Assembly: GCF_003957515.1 (NCBI RefSeq)
Contig: NZ_RQXW01000006.1
Coordinates: 1 to 64,000, forward strand
Source: Amphritea opalescens
GTDB taxonomy: Bacteria > Pseudomonadota > Gammaproteobacteria > Pseudomonadales > Balneatricaceae
Direction: 5' to 3'
Length of the DNA stretch: 64,000 nt
A program made the translations under genes and the position numbers. A model generated the notes under the pieces. It was not told the origin of the DNA and did not search any database. It worked only from the letters and a program-made list of their open reading frames with translations. This document shows, in pieces, positions 1 to 8,380 of this stretch. Each line of letters opens with the position of its first letter. The stretch's first letter is position 1.

Positions 1-716
1 ATCTAAAAGAAGGCACGATTGTCGACGCCACCATTATTGAAGCGGCCAGTTCAACCAAGAATAAAGCGAAAGCACGGGATCCCGAAATGCACCAGACTCA
101 AAAAGGTAAGCAGTGGTTTTTCGGTTTTAAAGCTCATATTGGTGTAGACGCGAGAACAGGCCTGACGCACAGTTTAAGTACAACGGCCGCCAACGTACAT
201 GACATCACAGAGACAGAAAATCTGCTTCATGGAGAGGAAAGCTTTATCTCGGCGGATTCAGGTTATCGAGGCGCACAAAAACGAGAGGAATTAAAAGACA
301 TCAAGGCGGATTGGCTGATTGCACTGTTTATAAAAAGAAAGGGCCAAGCAAGGTCCGCCTTTTAAATAAACACCCGAGAATCAACAAGCAACCAATCCGA
401 ACAGAATACCTCAAAGCCAGTATCCGAGCAAAAGTAGAGCACCCGTTTCGGATCATAAAGCGACAGTTTGACTTTAGGAAAGTGATCTATCGAGGGCTGG
501 CGAAAAACGACAACAAGCTGGCGATGCTGTTCGCCTAGCTAATGTGTTTAGAGTTGACCAGATGATACGAGCGGCAAGGGGATAGTCCGTTCAAAATCCA
601 CTAAACAAGGCTAAATAAGCTTGTTTAGTGGTGAAAAGCATCAAACAGGTGGAATCCTGTGCTTTTTATTTGAAAAAGAGAGGTTGAGTGTTTTGCGTCT
701 TCTTAATCGTAGTTTC
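1..716 (+). mobile_element. IS5-family element relic A (5' end outside the window, frameshifted transposase)
   Basis: The reading frame is already open at base 1 and encodes the central DDE region of an IS5-type transposase (VDATIIEA, then [13 protein letters not shown], then ISADSGYRG). The frame is lost near 340, and the C-terminal part ([30 protein letters not shown]) continues in another frame from about 311. A one-base loss relative to relic B at about 536 creates a second stop near the end. Similarity to relic B (6989-7630) continues past the coding part, including a hairpin around 597-633 (CACTAAACAAG/CTTGTTTAGTG), and ends at about 716, touching the stop codon of the next gene. It cannot make a full transposase. 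Confidence 0.85.
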
Positions 717-717
717 C

Positions 718-1383
718 CTAGCCAAGTTCGAGTATTAAATTCCGAATCTGATTAGCTAGCTCTGGCGTTTTAATTAAAACACCATGACAAGGTAGCAAAA
801 CTTCAGGTGGGGAAATTTCAATAAGTCTCATTACTTCGTTAGCAAATGCTTTTCGATCTTTAATACCAAAATCAGGAAATACTTTACTCATTTTTACAAT
901 GTCACATAGGGGGCCTTCGGTATACTTTTGGCCAGAAAAGGCATCAACAACATGCCAAATATGCCCTATCTGCGCTGATTCGATGAGCCAAACCTCACCA
1001 TTTTTCAAACCACTGGGTTCTTCCAAGGTAAGCCCGTCTGGTAGTGCACTGGCTAGCGATGATAACCCTTTGAACGTTAGTCCTGTCTTGCTAGTCAAGC
1101 GTGCATGAGCACTCTCAGATGCCACCAGATGCGCTTTTGGGTAGGCTTTTGAGTACTCTACCAAACCAGCATTATGGTAGGTATTGGGGGCGAGTAAATA
1201 TTGGACTTCGCCTAATTCGATTAGGCTATCTTTAGCCTCTTCACTGAGGCCTGACACTGGACTATATAAACAAACGCCACCTGTTCTTAGTTTAATAGCC
1301 GTGCATCTAAGGCTATTTTTGGTGGCAGTATATAATGTAGCAGAGCCATCAACTGCTTCAAACTTGGATAATTTAGCTGCCAT
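718..1383 (-). CDS. Metallo-beta-lactamase-fold protein, DUF4336-like
   Basis: The product is about 221 residues. The segment LLAPNTYHNAGL followed by YPKAHLVASES resembles DUF4336 proteins, which keep a metallo-beta-lactamase-like fold with a degenerate metal site; LLPCHG near the C-terminus fits the late histidine motif of that fold. I start at the ATG at 1383, which has AAGGAAG at good spacing; an in-frame ATG eight codons upstream has no such site. The stop codon abuts relic A, so the 3' flank was reshaped by the IS. Substrate unknown. It reads away from the dehalogenase genes' promoter side but on the same strand. Confidence 0.6.
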   Translation of the reverse strand: MAAKLSKFEAVDGSATLYTATKNSLRCTAIKLRTGGVCLYSPVSGLSEEAKDSLIELGEVQYLLAPNTYHNAGLVEYSKAYPKAHLVASESAHARLTSKTGLTFKGLSSLASALPDGLTLEEPSGLKNGEVWLIESAQIGHIWHVVDAFSGQKYTEGPLCDIVKMSKVFPDFGIKDRKAFANEVMRLIEISPPEVLLPCHGVLIKTPELANQIRNLILELG

Positions 1384-1504
1384 TGGTACTTCCTTTGTCG
1401 TGGTCAAATTATAGTGGTCAAATAAATCTGCTCATGGTTCCGTAGTCTACCCAATATAACGCTTAAGCATTTTTCTATTTGACCACTAGCCCTATAATTA
1501 GTGT

Positions 1505-2403
1505 TTATTTAATAACTTTTTTATACCAATCGACAATACCTTCACCAATTTCGTGTGGATGCGACTCTTGTAGATAATGCTTTCCTTCACCTAAATCTAC
1601 TGCAGTAATATTTTTCCACGTTTCAGCGATATGCTCACCTAATTCTCGATTAATGATTAGTCCTGGCTCTGCATAAAATAACAACTTAGGCACATCTGAA
1701 TTTTTGTGGTATTCATTATATGAATTAACAATGTCAGTGGTAAATTTTGGAACGCCATCAAACGAAATTTAACCAGGCCACATAAGCAGTGGTTTATGGC
1801 TCTTTTCTTCCAAATAAGGGGCTCGGTAATGGTCCATTTCTTCTTGAGTTAATTCTCTGCCCGCCATCATGGGTAGCATAGCTTCAATAAAGAAGTTGTT
1901 TTTAACAATCATTTCATGCCCTTCTGCAGGGTCACGAAATTTTTTAAATAATGTTTCTGTCTCTTTAGTCGTATTTTTCCAATAAGAAACTTGAGACATA
2001 GCTTCAAAAAAACAATCCCTTTTATATTTTCTCTATGCTGATTGGCATAATTAAAACCTAAAGCAGAGCCCCAATCTTGAATGACTAGAATGATGTTTTT
2101 CAGCCCTAAGTTTTCAATAAACGCATCCAAATAGGTAATATGGTCTTCAAATGTATAATCTATATCAGGCTTGTCAGACTTACCCATTCCAATAAGATCA
2201 GGAACAACCACACGACCTAAGGCACTTACATACGGAATGATGTTTCGCCATAAATAACTTGATGTAGGGTTTCCGTGTATGAGTAAAAAAGTATCTTTAG
2301 AATTTTTGTCTCCTTCATCGACATAATGCATTTTAGAATCTAATACTGCTTGAAATTTAGATTCAAAAGGAAACGCTGCTGATATTGGTTTGTTGTTTAA
2401 CAT
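1505..2403 (-). pseudogene. Haloalkane dehalogenase, subclass II (broken by a frameshift and a stop)
   Basis: An alpha/beta-hydrolase closely following the DhaA/LinB type: oxyanion-loop motif HGNPTSSYLWR, nucleophile Asp in VIQDWGSALGF, and the catalytic His in GKHYLQE near the end. Two lesions interrupt it. Near 2005 the frame slips inside a run of seven T (minus strand): eight would restore IVFFEA, the segment expected to carry the catalytic Glu. At about 1770 an in-frame TAA replaces the Glu of the usual WPREI motif; the same frame then continues to the normal C-terminus. An intact family member would hydrolyse haloalkanes to alcohol plus halide in the cytoplasm. A sequencing error could explain the homopolymer slip but not easily the second lesion. 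Confidence 0.85.
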
Positions 2404-2423
2404 GCTTATTCCTTTTCAAATAT

Positions 2424-3122
2424 TTAAATTGAATTTTTGCGATTTAAAACTCTTGCTGCTTTTCTAATTTGCTTCAGTTTTTCCCGTTTTGTTTTATCCC
2501 ACTTTTCTGTACCCGCGCTATATCCATAAGCACATATTTTAGTTGCGTTTTCCAATAGAAATTTTTCCTGCTCTTTAGGGTATATATTTCCTATTTCTCT
2601 AAGTGTCCAACCTACTGCTTTTTCGACATAATAAGCTTTGTCAGAAATTAAAGGTGCTACCAAATCTATAAGTACTTGAAAAGGTAAATAGTGTTTTCTA
2701 TGAGCGCTGTAATAAAGTAAACCTACTATGCTTTGTCTTCTATGCCATGGGTTTGTAGATGTATTCCATTTTTTATACGTTGGCAAAATTAGTTCTGCAT
2801 CATATTCTACTAATTGAGCGTATATTTTTGAAATACTATCGCTTGTTTCCCATCGATTAATTTTGTCTTGCCATAATTTAATCGTGGGCCAAGCGGCCAG
2901 CATTTCATCTTTGTTTTTAATATGCTCCTCCAAGAAATACAAACAAAACATTTCTGCTCTATACATTTTTGTGTTCGTCCAGATATAACTCCATATCGCT
3001 AGTTGTTCATAAAAAGACATGTGCTTAAAAGAAAAACCTCTTTCAAAAGCTTTCCTTTGTAAAGGAACGGTTTCTCCTGCTTTAGAAGTGATTGTTTCTA
3101 TTTCTTGAAGGTAGTTTTGCAT
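2424..3122 (-). CDS. DNA alkylation repair protein, AlkD/HEAT-repeat type
   Basis: A 232-residue all-helical protein. The segments NPWHRRQSIVGLLYYS and YVEKAVGWTLREIG match the conserved core of the AlkC/AlkD-like glycosylase family (PF08713), which excises bulky or cationic N-alkylated bases with a HEAT-like superhelix. The length is normal for AlkD-like proteins. It lies 20 bp downstream of the broken dehalogenase start and in the same direction. A link to alkyl-halide chemistry (DNA alkylation by haloalkanes) is attractive but is inference. Codon use is AT-rich like the neighbouring genes of the IS-bounded segment. Confidence 0.75.
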   Translation of the reverse strand: MQNYLQEIETITSKAGETVPLQRKAFERGFSFKHMSFYEQLAIWSYIWTNTKMYRAEMFCLYFLEEHIKNKDEMLAAWPTIKLWQDKINRWETSDSISKIYAQLVEYDAELILPTYKKWNTSTNPWHRRQSIVGLLYYSAHRKHYLPFQVLIDLVAPLISDKAYYVEKAVGWTLREIGNIYPKEQEKFLLENATKICAYGYSAGTEKWDKTKREKLKQIRKAARVLNRKNSI

Positions 3123-3198
3123 ATTATTTAAAACTCTACTATTTATGGCTTCTTTCGCTAATGCTGATTTAAAGAAATGACCAACCGTTCCTTATAAA

Positions 3199-3843
3199 TT
3201 AATTGCTTGCGGTTAATGCAGTGATAATCACTTCATTACCATGATAAAGTTGAAATATCTGGTTACTGACTTCGTCGCGATTAATGCAATACTCTATTGA
3301 TTTAGCGACATCTTCTCTGCTAATGAATAAATCATTTGTAGAAGTTGAACACGTGGTTGTTATGAGCCCGTTGCCTTTATCATTAGTCAGGCTTCCCGGT
3401 CTAAGAATAGTGTAATTTAGGCCACTGGATAATAGGTACTGATCGGCAAAATACTTTGCCACCAAATAGGGTTTTATTTCTGATTCAAATTCGTCAGGGT
3501 CTTGTGCGCCTAAACCACTTACCATTACAAAATGTTGTATGCCTACCTTTAAAGAATAATCAACTGCTTTTTTTGCTGCCCATAAATCTATTAAAAGTGT
3601 TTTATCGTAGCCTGTATTACCGCCAGAACCAGCACTAAATACTACTTTATCGCAGTCCTTAAAAGCGTGTTCAAAATCAGTTTCAAGATCGCCAACAACA
3701 ACCTCTACACCCATATTTTCTAACTTCTCAGCTTGTTGTTTGCTACGAAACATTGCGACAACTGGGCGATCCTGATTGTGAAGTAGATCAACCACTATTT
3801 TACCAATCTGACCATTAGCGCCAATAACGAGTGTTTTTTTCAT
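3199..3843 (-). CDS. Atypical SDR, NAD(P)H-binding protein (SDR_a5/NmrA-like)
   Basis: The N-terminus MKKTLVIGANGQIGK is a glycine-rich Rossmann NAD(P) motif; FVMVSGLGA and YTILRPGSLT are typical of the NAD(P)-binding epimerase-like family (YwnB/YtfG type). 214 residues is the usual length. A canonical YxxxK active site is not evident (the local sequence is PYLVAKYFADQYL, which holds YLVAK). The enzyme may act as a quinone reductase or redox sensor; substrate unknown. It is in the same-strand run with the SDR and dehalogenase upstream. Confidence 0.7.
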   Translation of the reverse strand: MKKTLVIGANGQIGKIVVDLLHNQDRPVVAMFRSKQQAEKLENMGVEVVVGDLETDFEHAFKDCDKVVFSAGSGGNTGYDKTLLIDLWAAKKAVDYSLKVGIQHFVMVSGLGAQDPDEFESEIKPYLVAKYFADQYLLSSGLNYTILRPGSLTNDKGNGLITTTCSTSTNDLFISREDVAKSIEYCINRDEVSNQIFQLYHGNEVIITALTASN

Positions 3844-3922
3844 TTGTTATACCTTTGAAAGCAACTGTTTCAAGTTGACCTGCCAAACGATATATAAAAA
3901 GGCAGGATCAACTCACATTAGA

Positions 3923-4663
3923 TTAGAAATCTTGAATAGTGGGTCTGATAATAATTTCGTTAATATCGACATCATTTGGTTGTTCAATCGCATAGGCGAC
4001 AGCTTTGGCAATAGATAACGCAGGAATGGCGTCTTTATAAATATCTTGAACAAATTGAGAGGTGGCTTCATCCGAACTACCGAATTTTAATTCAGAATCA
4101 ATTAAGCCAGGTGATAATAGCGTTGTACGTATATTGCCACCCACTTCCGCTCTCAATCCTTCTGTTATCGCTTTAACCGCAAATTTTGTACCGCTATAGA
4201 CAGCCGAACCCGGTGAAACTTTATGTGCAGCAACGGAAGCGAGATTAATAAAGTGACCACTATTTTGTTTGGTAAACACGGGAAGTGCAGCGGCGATACC
4301 GTAAAGGACCCCTTTGATATTAATGTCGACCATGCGATCCCATTCATCAACCTTAACCTCAGCCATTGGGGCAATCGACATCAAGCCGGCATTATTGACC
4401 ATGACATCTAAGCGTCCAAAAGTCTCAATCGCCTTGTCGACAAGCATTTTAACCTGATCGGATTTGGTGACATCCATCGTGACATATTCAGCTTCGCCAC
4501 CCTGAGCACGAATATCGTTTACGATAGCTGCTAGTTTTTCACTACGACGCGCACCCAATACGATTTTAGCGTCTTTTTGAGCCAGAAAACGCGCAGTTGC
4601 TTCACCTAAACCACTGCTAGCACCCGTTATAACAATGACTTTATTTTCAATATTTGTATTCAT
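3923..4663 (-). CDS. Classical short-chain dehydrogenase/reductase
   Basis: A 246-residue classical SDR: cofactor motif TGASSGLGEATA near the N-terminus, NNAGLMS in the middle, and the active site YSGTKFAVKA (YxxxK) preceded by the catalytic-Ser region INLASVAAH. It resembles the YdfG/clavulanate-dehydrogenase-like group that reduces small carbonyls or oxidises alcohols. It starts 10 bp after the stop of the intact haloalkane dehalogenase, so the two are almost certainly cotranscribed. An alcohol dehydrogenase acting on the alcohol released by dehalogenation would be a sensible pairing; that is inference from context. Confidence 0.85.
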   Translation of the reverse strand: MNTNIENKVIVITGASSGLGEATARFLAQKDAKIVLGARRSEKLAAIVNDIRAQGGEAEYVTMDVTKSDQVKMLVDKAIETFGRLDVMVNNAGLMSIAPMAEVKVDEWDRMVDINIKGVLYGIAAALPVFTKQNSGHFINLASVAAHKVSPGSAVYSGTKFAVKAITEGLRAEVGGNIRTTLLSPGLIDSELKFGSSDEATSQFVQDIYKDAIPALSIAKAVAYAIEQPNDVDINEIIIRPTIQDF

Positions 4664-4673
4664 TGGATATAGC

Positions 4674-5585
4674 CTATTTATTATTCATTTCTAAGTGAAC
4701 AAGCGCTTTTTCTGCAATTTCAACACCGTATTCCTGAACAAAGTGTCCTGCCTCTGCAATTTTTAAGGGCTCAGGGCAGCCTTTAATAAAGCTTCTTAAG
4801 TACTCCATCGGGCCTTCGCCTAATGCCGTATCTTTCATGCCAATAGCCATGAAGCTTTGACCGTTCCACTCTTTTGACCAAAACTCTCTTGCGCGTTTTC
4901 CAAGTTCAACACCATCCATTGTTGGCTCTACAGGCACCATGGCAGGAAAGCGTCTTACGCCTGCTTTATAGCTGTTATCTGGAAATGGCGCGTCATAAGC
5001 AACAACATCCATCACGGATACGGCTGGCCCTGCGTCACATGCAAATAAACCACCGATAGGTATTTCGGGCAGATTAGCGCACATATCTCGCCACTGATAA
5101 AACCCTTCCGAAGCGCTTTCACCCACCGCTATTGCCGTGTTCATAACAATCAAATTTTTGAATCGATCTTGCATATCCATTGGGATTGTTAACCCTAGAA
5201 TTCCGCCCCAATCTTGACAGACCAGCGTAATGTTTTTCAGATCAAGGCGTTCAATCAATTGCATTAAACTGTCACGGTGAAAATCAAAGGTATAGACCGA
5301 TTCATCAACAGGTTTATCTGAACGACCAAAGCCAAACAAATCAGGCGCAACAACACGATGACCAGCTCCCGTAAATACTGGGATCATTTTTCGATATAAG
5401 TAGCTCCATGAAGGCTCACCGTGTAAACATAAAAAAGTGTTTTCGGATGATGAATCACCCTCGTCGATGTAGGCCATACGTAAAGACTCAAAACCCGCTA
5501 AATCATCAATGTAGTTAGGTTGGTAAGGAAAAGCCGGTAATACAGAGAATCTTTCTTCTGGTGTTCTTAGTGCTTTAATCGTCAT
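4674..5585 (-). CDS. Haloalkane dehalogenase, subclass I
   Basis: A 303-residue alpha/beta-hydrolase of the DhlA/DhmA type. Visible motifs are the oxyanion HGEPSWSYLYR, nucleophile Asp in VCQDWGGILGL, the later Asp in AIGMKDTALG at the position of DhlA Asp260, and the catalytic His in EAGHFVQE. The position of the acid separates it from the broken HLD-II gene at 1505-2403. A clear CAGGAG site precedes the ATG. It heads a same-strand run (dehalogenase, SDR, SDR, AlkD-like). Hydrolysis of halogenated alkanes is the family reaction; the natural substrate cannot be read from sequence, and some relatives act on epoxides or esters. Confidence 0.85.
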   Translation of the reverse strand: MTIKALRTPEERFSVLPAFPYQPNYIDDLAGFESLRMAYIDEGDSSSENTFLCLHGEPSWSYLYRKMIPVFTGAGHRVVAPDLFGFGRSDKPVDESVYTFDFHRDSLMQLIERLDLKNITLVCQDWGGILGLTIPMDMQDRFKNLIVMNTAIAVGESASEGFYQWRDMCANLPEIPIGGLFACDAGPAVSVMDVVAYDAPFPDNSYKAGVRRFPAMVPVEPTMDGVELGKRAREFWSKEWNGQSFMAIGMKDTALGEGPMEYLRSFIKGCPEPLKIAEAGHFVQEYGVEIAEKALVHLEMNNK

Positions 5586-5651
5586 AATATTTCTCCTGAA
5601 AGTAGTTTGCTTAAGTTAATGTTATCAATGCTAAAATTATTAATTTATAAG

Positions 5652-6032
5652 CTACTGGGTTTTGCCTAAAAATAGCGATTTAAAAGACAGTCCAGATACG
5701 CGCATACTGCCAATGATGTAAACAAAGGCGGTAATAAGATCCATGACTGAAATAAAGATAAATACCTTTGGTGCCAAGCCTAATGAAGCGGCATATGTAA
5801 CTATGATAAAGCCGACCATTCTTACCAATCCGTTCCAAACAATAAGAGGTGCACGGGTTTTAATGTCTGAAGTAGCCCAAAGTAACGTAGCGCCCATAAG
5901 CATAAAAGATACGCCCAATACCACCGTGATAATTAACGTGTCTGCTTGAGGTGCCATCAGCGCTGAAATAATCATGCCTAGTGCGATTGGAAAGTTGAAT
6001 AGCGCCGTAATTTGTACGAATTTTTTAAACAT
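5652..6032 (-). CDS. Small four-helix membrane protein, unknown function
   Basis: From the ATG at 6032 (MFKKFVQITALFNFPIALG) the product is about 126 residues with four hydrophobic segments. I prefer this start to an upstream one at 6113 because the longer reading would run through two palindromic operators. It is divergent from the tetR gene and shares its operator region, so it is the likeliest direct target of that repressor; the dehalogenase run 66 bp downstream may be read through from the same promoter. It resembles small DoxX/YphA-like integral membrane proteins only in general character; no family is assigned. Confidence 0.6.
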   Translation of the reverse strand: MFKKFVQITALFNFPIALGMIISALMAPQADTLIITVVLGVSFMLMGATLLWATSDIKTRAPLIVWNGLVRMVGFIIVTYAASLGLAPKVFIFISVMDLITAFVYIIGSMRVSGLSFKSLFLGKTQ

Positions 6033-6057
6033 TTCTAGTTCACTTATTTTACACTTA

Positions 6058-6150
6058 TGAAGCGATCGCTTCAGAATTGAGTTAATTGTGAAGCGATCGC
6101 TTTGTAATGTCAATAGGGTGAATTGACATTTTGAAGTGACTGCTTCAAAA
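6058..6150. promoter_or_regulatory. Three matching TetR-type operators between divergent genes
   Basis: TGAAGCGATCGCTTCA (6058-6073) is a perfect palindrome. TGAAGCGATCGCTTT (6089-6103) repeats it. TTTTGAAG at 6129 pairs with CTTCAAAA ending at 6150 around a variant centre. The first and third are each followed by a GAGTTAATT tract, so the unit is an operator plus flank duplicated in tandem. They sit between tetR (start 6186) and the membrane-protein gene (start 6032), the expected place for autorepression and divergent control. Confidence 0.75.
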
Positions 6151-6185
6151 TAGAGTTAATTAATATTATTTTTAAGGGCCACAGA

Positions 6186-6788
6186 GTGAAAGCAGGACGA
6201 AAAAGAGCGTTTGATAAAGAGGTCGTTTTAGATAAAGCGATGCGGTTATTTTGGGCCAATGGGTACTCGGGTACTTCTGTTGCTAATCTTTCTTCTGAGC
6301 TTGGCATTAATACGTCGAGTTTGTACGGCACGTTTGTCAATAAAGAGCAATTGTTCAAAGATGCTTTGGCACATTATCAAAAACAATATGTAGAAGTTAA
6401 CTACAGACACCTAGTAGAGCCATCAAATGCAACATTAAAGGAGCGGTTACAAGCTTGTTTCTATGGGCTTATTGAGCTATTCACCAGCGATGAAACGCCT
6501 CGTGGATGTTTGCTTGTAAAGAGTCTTAATGAATCAGATAGTGTTGCGTTTCCAGAAGATGCGGTTGTTTATATGAAGAAATTAGGAACAGAAACTCAGC
6601 AAACATTGACAGGTTTATTCGCGTCTGAGATTGCGAAGACGGATATGCCCCAAGGCCAAACAGCTCAAAAACTTGCTACGTATCTATTGTCAATTAGTTA
6701 TGGCATTGCCGTTCAAGCAAAGGCTGGTAAATCGGAAGAAGAGTTAAAGTCAGTCCTTGATCATAGTTTGAATTCTATCCTTGGTTAA
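6186..6788 (+). CDS. TetR/AcrR-family transcriptional repressor
   Basis: A 200-residue regulator. The N-terminus (KRAFDKEVVLDKAMRLFWANGYSGTS...GINTSSLYGTFVNKEQLF) is a standard TetR helix-turn-helix; the rest is a ligand-binding domain of the type with the RGCLLVKSLNE segment. The start is a GTG with AAGGG upstream. Three near-identical operators lie just upstream. It is divergent from a small membrane-protein gene and the dehalogenase/SDR run, which it probably controls; the ligand is unknown. Confidence 0.85.
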   Translation: MKAGRKRAFDKEVVLDKAMRLFWANGYSGTSVANLSSELGINTSSLYGTFVNKEQLFKDALAHYQKQYVEVNYRHLVEPSNATLKERLQACFYGLIELFTSDETPRGCLLVKSLNESDSVAFPEDAVVYMKKLGTETQQTLTGLFASEIAKTDMPQGQTAQKLATYLLSISYGIAVQAKAGKSEEELKSVLDHSLNSILG

Positions 6789-6841
6789 AATTGATTAATA
6801 ATTATGTCGAACTAATGTTGGATATAAATTTATAGTTTAAC

Positions 6842-6988
6842 AAGGCGCTGGCGTACCCGCTTCGGCTTGCTTTAGGATCGCCATGATTTGGCTATCGGTA
6901 TAACGTGACTTTTTCATGCAGAACCTCCTGCGTATAGATTACGAGAAAATTCTACTTTTAAGCACTATTATTTTTCGGGGGGATTACC
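6842..6988 (-). mobile_element. IS3-family end with orfA N-terminus (relic)
   Basis: Reading leftwards from the ATG at 6917, the frame gives [19 protein letters not shown] then AGTPAP, the hallmark start of OrfA in IS3-family elements of the IS407 type, and then breaks off at about 6842. Upstream of the ATG, up to 6988, is the element's left end, finishing in GGGGGGATTACC as the presumed terminal repeat. A second copy of the same end, including the coding start, is at 22543-22726. Here the IS3 end is joined directly to a truncated IS5 transposase. Confidence 0.8.
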
Positions 6989-7630
6989 CAGAGATGCACC
7001 AGACTCAAAAAGGTAAGCAGTGGTTTTTCAGTTTAAAAGCTCATATTGGTGTAGACGCGAGAACAGGCCTGACGCACAGTTTAAGTACAACAGCCGCCAA
7101 CGTACATGACATCACAGAGACAGAAAATCTGCTTCATGGTGAGGAACGCTTTATCTCGGCGGATTCAGGTTATCGAGGTGCACAAAAACGAGAGGAATTA
7201 AAAAGCATCGAGGCGGATTGGCTGATTGCACTGTTTATAAAAAGAAAGGGCCAAGCAAGGTCCGTCTTTTAAATAAACACTCGAGAATAAACAAGCAACC
7301 AATCCGAACAGAATACCTCAAAGCCAGTATCCGAGCAAAAGTAGAGCACCCGTTTCGGATCATAAAGCGACAGTTTGGCTTTAGGAAAGTGATCTATCGA
7401 GGGCTGGCGAAAAACGACAACAAACTGGCGATGCTGTTTGCCTTAGCTAATGTGTTTAGAGTTGATCAGATGATACGGGTAGCAAGGGGTTAATCCGTTC
7501 AAAATCCACTAAACAAGGCTAAATAAGCTTGTTTAGTGGTGAAAAGCATCCAAACAGATGGAATCTTGTGCTTTTTTATTTGAAAAAGAGAGGTTGGGTG
7601 TTTTACGACTTATTAATCGTAGCTTCGTTA
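6989..7630 (+). mobile_element. IS5-family element relic B (5'-truncated, frameshifted)
   Basis: This is a close copy of relic A, beginning abruptly at [12 protein letters not shown] where the IS3 end stops. It shares with relic A the same frameshift near 7250, so both descend from one already broken copy, but it keeps the base that relic A lost near the end ([19 protein letters not shown] is open to 7493). Similarity to relic A continues to about 7630. Together the two direct copies bracket the dehalogenase segment. Confidence 0.85.
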
Positions 7631-7755
7631 GCTGAAAGCTAGAGCCATACTGTATCTGTTAACAATACCAGTCAGAGGTCAGCATGATTAACAGTAGCAT
7701 AGGTTAATGGCTCCCAGTGCGACTGGGATTATTTGAGATCATTTTCTGTAAATAC

Positions 7756-8313
7756 TTATGATGTTTTCTTTCGCCACGCCAATTTTTGGAATGGGGTATC
7801 AAGTGGTGTTTTTGCAATGTGATTCACGTAGTTACTGATCACCTTCTGAGAAACGCCTAAAATAATGTCCAATATTTGACGCTGCGCGTAACCTGCTGCT
7901 AAAAATTCAGCGACTGCCACATCATCCACATTGCCGCGATTGCGCACGATACTCAGCGTCATATCCTGTAAGGCTTGTAACTTTGCTGTGGGCATTGGTT
8001 TTTGATCTCTCAGTGCTTCGGTCAACGCCGGATCAACCTTCATCATGCCTGCAATGACCGTATGCGCAGGTACGCAGTAAGTGCAACCATGCTCGACATT
8101 AATTGTCTGCCATACCACCGTTAGCTCCTCAGCATCGAAAGAGGAAGCAACGAATAGGTCATTGAGTTCGCGGTAGGCGATGAGTAATTCTGGCGACTCA
8201 GCCAACACACCATGCAAGTTAGCAATCATGCCATTTTGTTTAAGTGATGCTTCCAGTAGCGGTTTGCTTTTTTCTGGTGCTGTTTCAAGATTATGGATAG
8301 TAAATGTAGTCAT
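7756..8313 (-). CDS. Carboxymuconolactone decarboxylase/AhpD-family protein
   Basis: A 185-residue all-helical protein with the peroxidase-type motif EHGCTYCVPAHTVIAG, i.e. Cys-x-x-Cys then His, as in AhpD-like alkylhydroperoxidases. The family reduces peroxides or acts as disulfide partner for them. It ends the minus-strand pair with the DsbA/FrnE-like gene 67 bp upstream, and a LysR gene is divergent from the pair. Length and CxxC suggest a functional enzyme; the substrate is not predictable. Confidence 0.85.
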   Translation of the reverse strand: MTTFTIHNLETAPEKSKPLLEASLKQNGMIANLHGVLAESPELLIAYRELNDLFVASSFDAEELTVVWQTINVEHGCTYCVPAHTVIAGMMKVDPALTEALRDQKPMPTAKLQALQDMTLSIVRNRGNVDDVAVAEFLAAGYAQRQILDIILGVSQKVISNYVNHIAKTPLDTPFQKLAWRKKTS

Positions 8314-8380
8314 CTTTAAAAATCTCTTAATTTGTTTTGTTGTAAGTTTGCTGAAGTAGCGACCATTGAGCCAAGTGGGC

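Noticed and set aside
6058-6106. HIP1-like GCGATCGC dispersed repeat
   Set aside because: The palindrome occurs only here, with shared flanks and beside a TetR gene, so an operator is the better explanation.
6916-7272. 118-codon ORF fused to transposase sequence
   Set aside because: Its first 25 residues are the antisense of an IS3 end; the rest is IS5 relic B. A chimera, not a gene.
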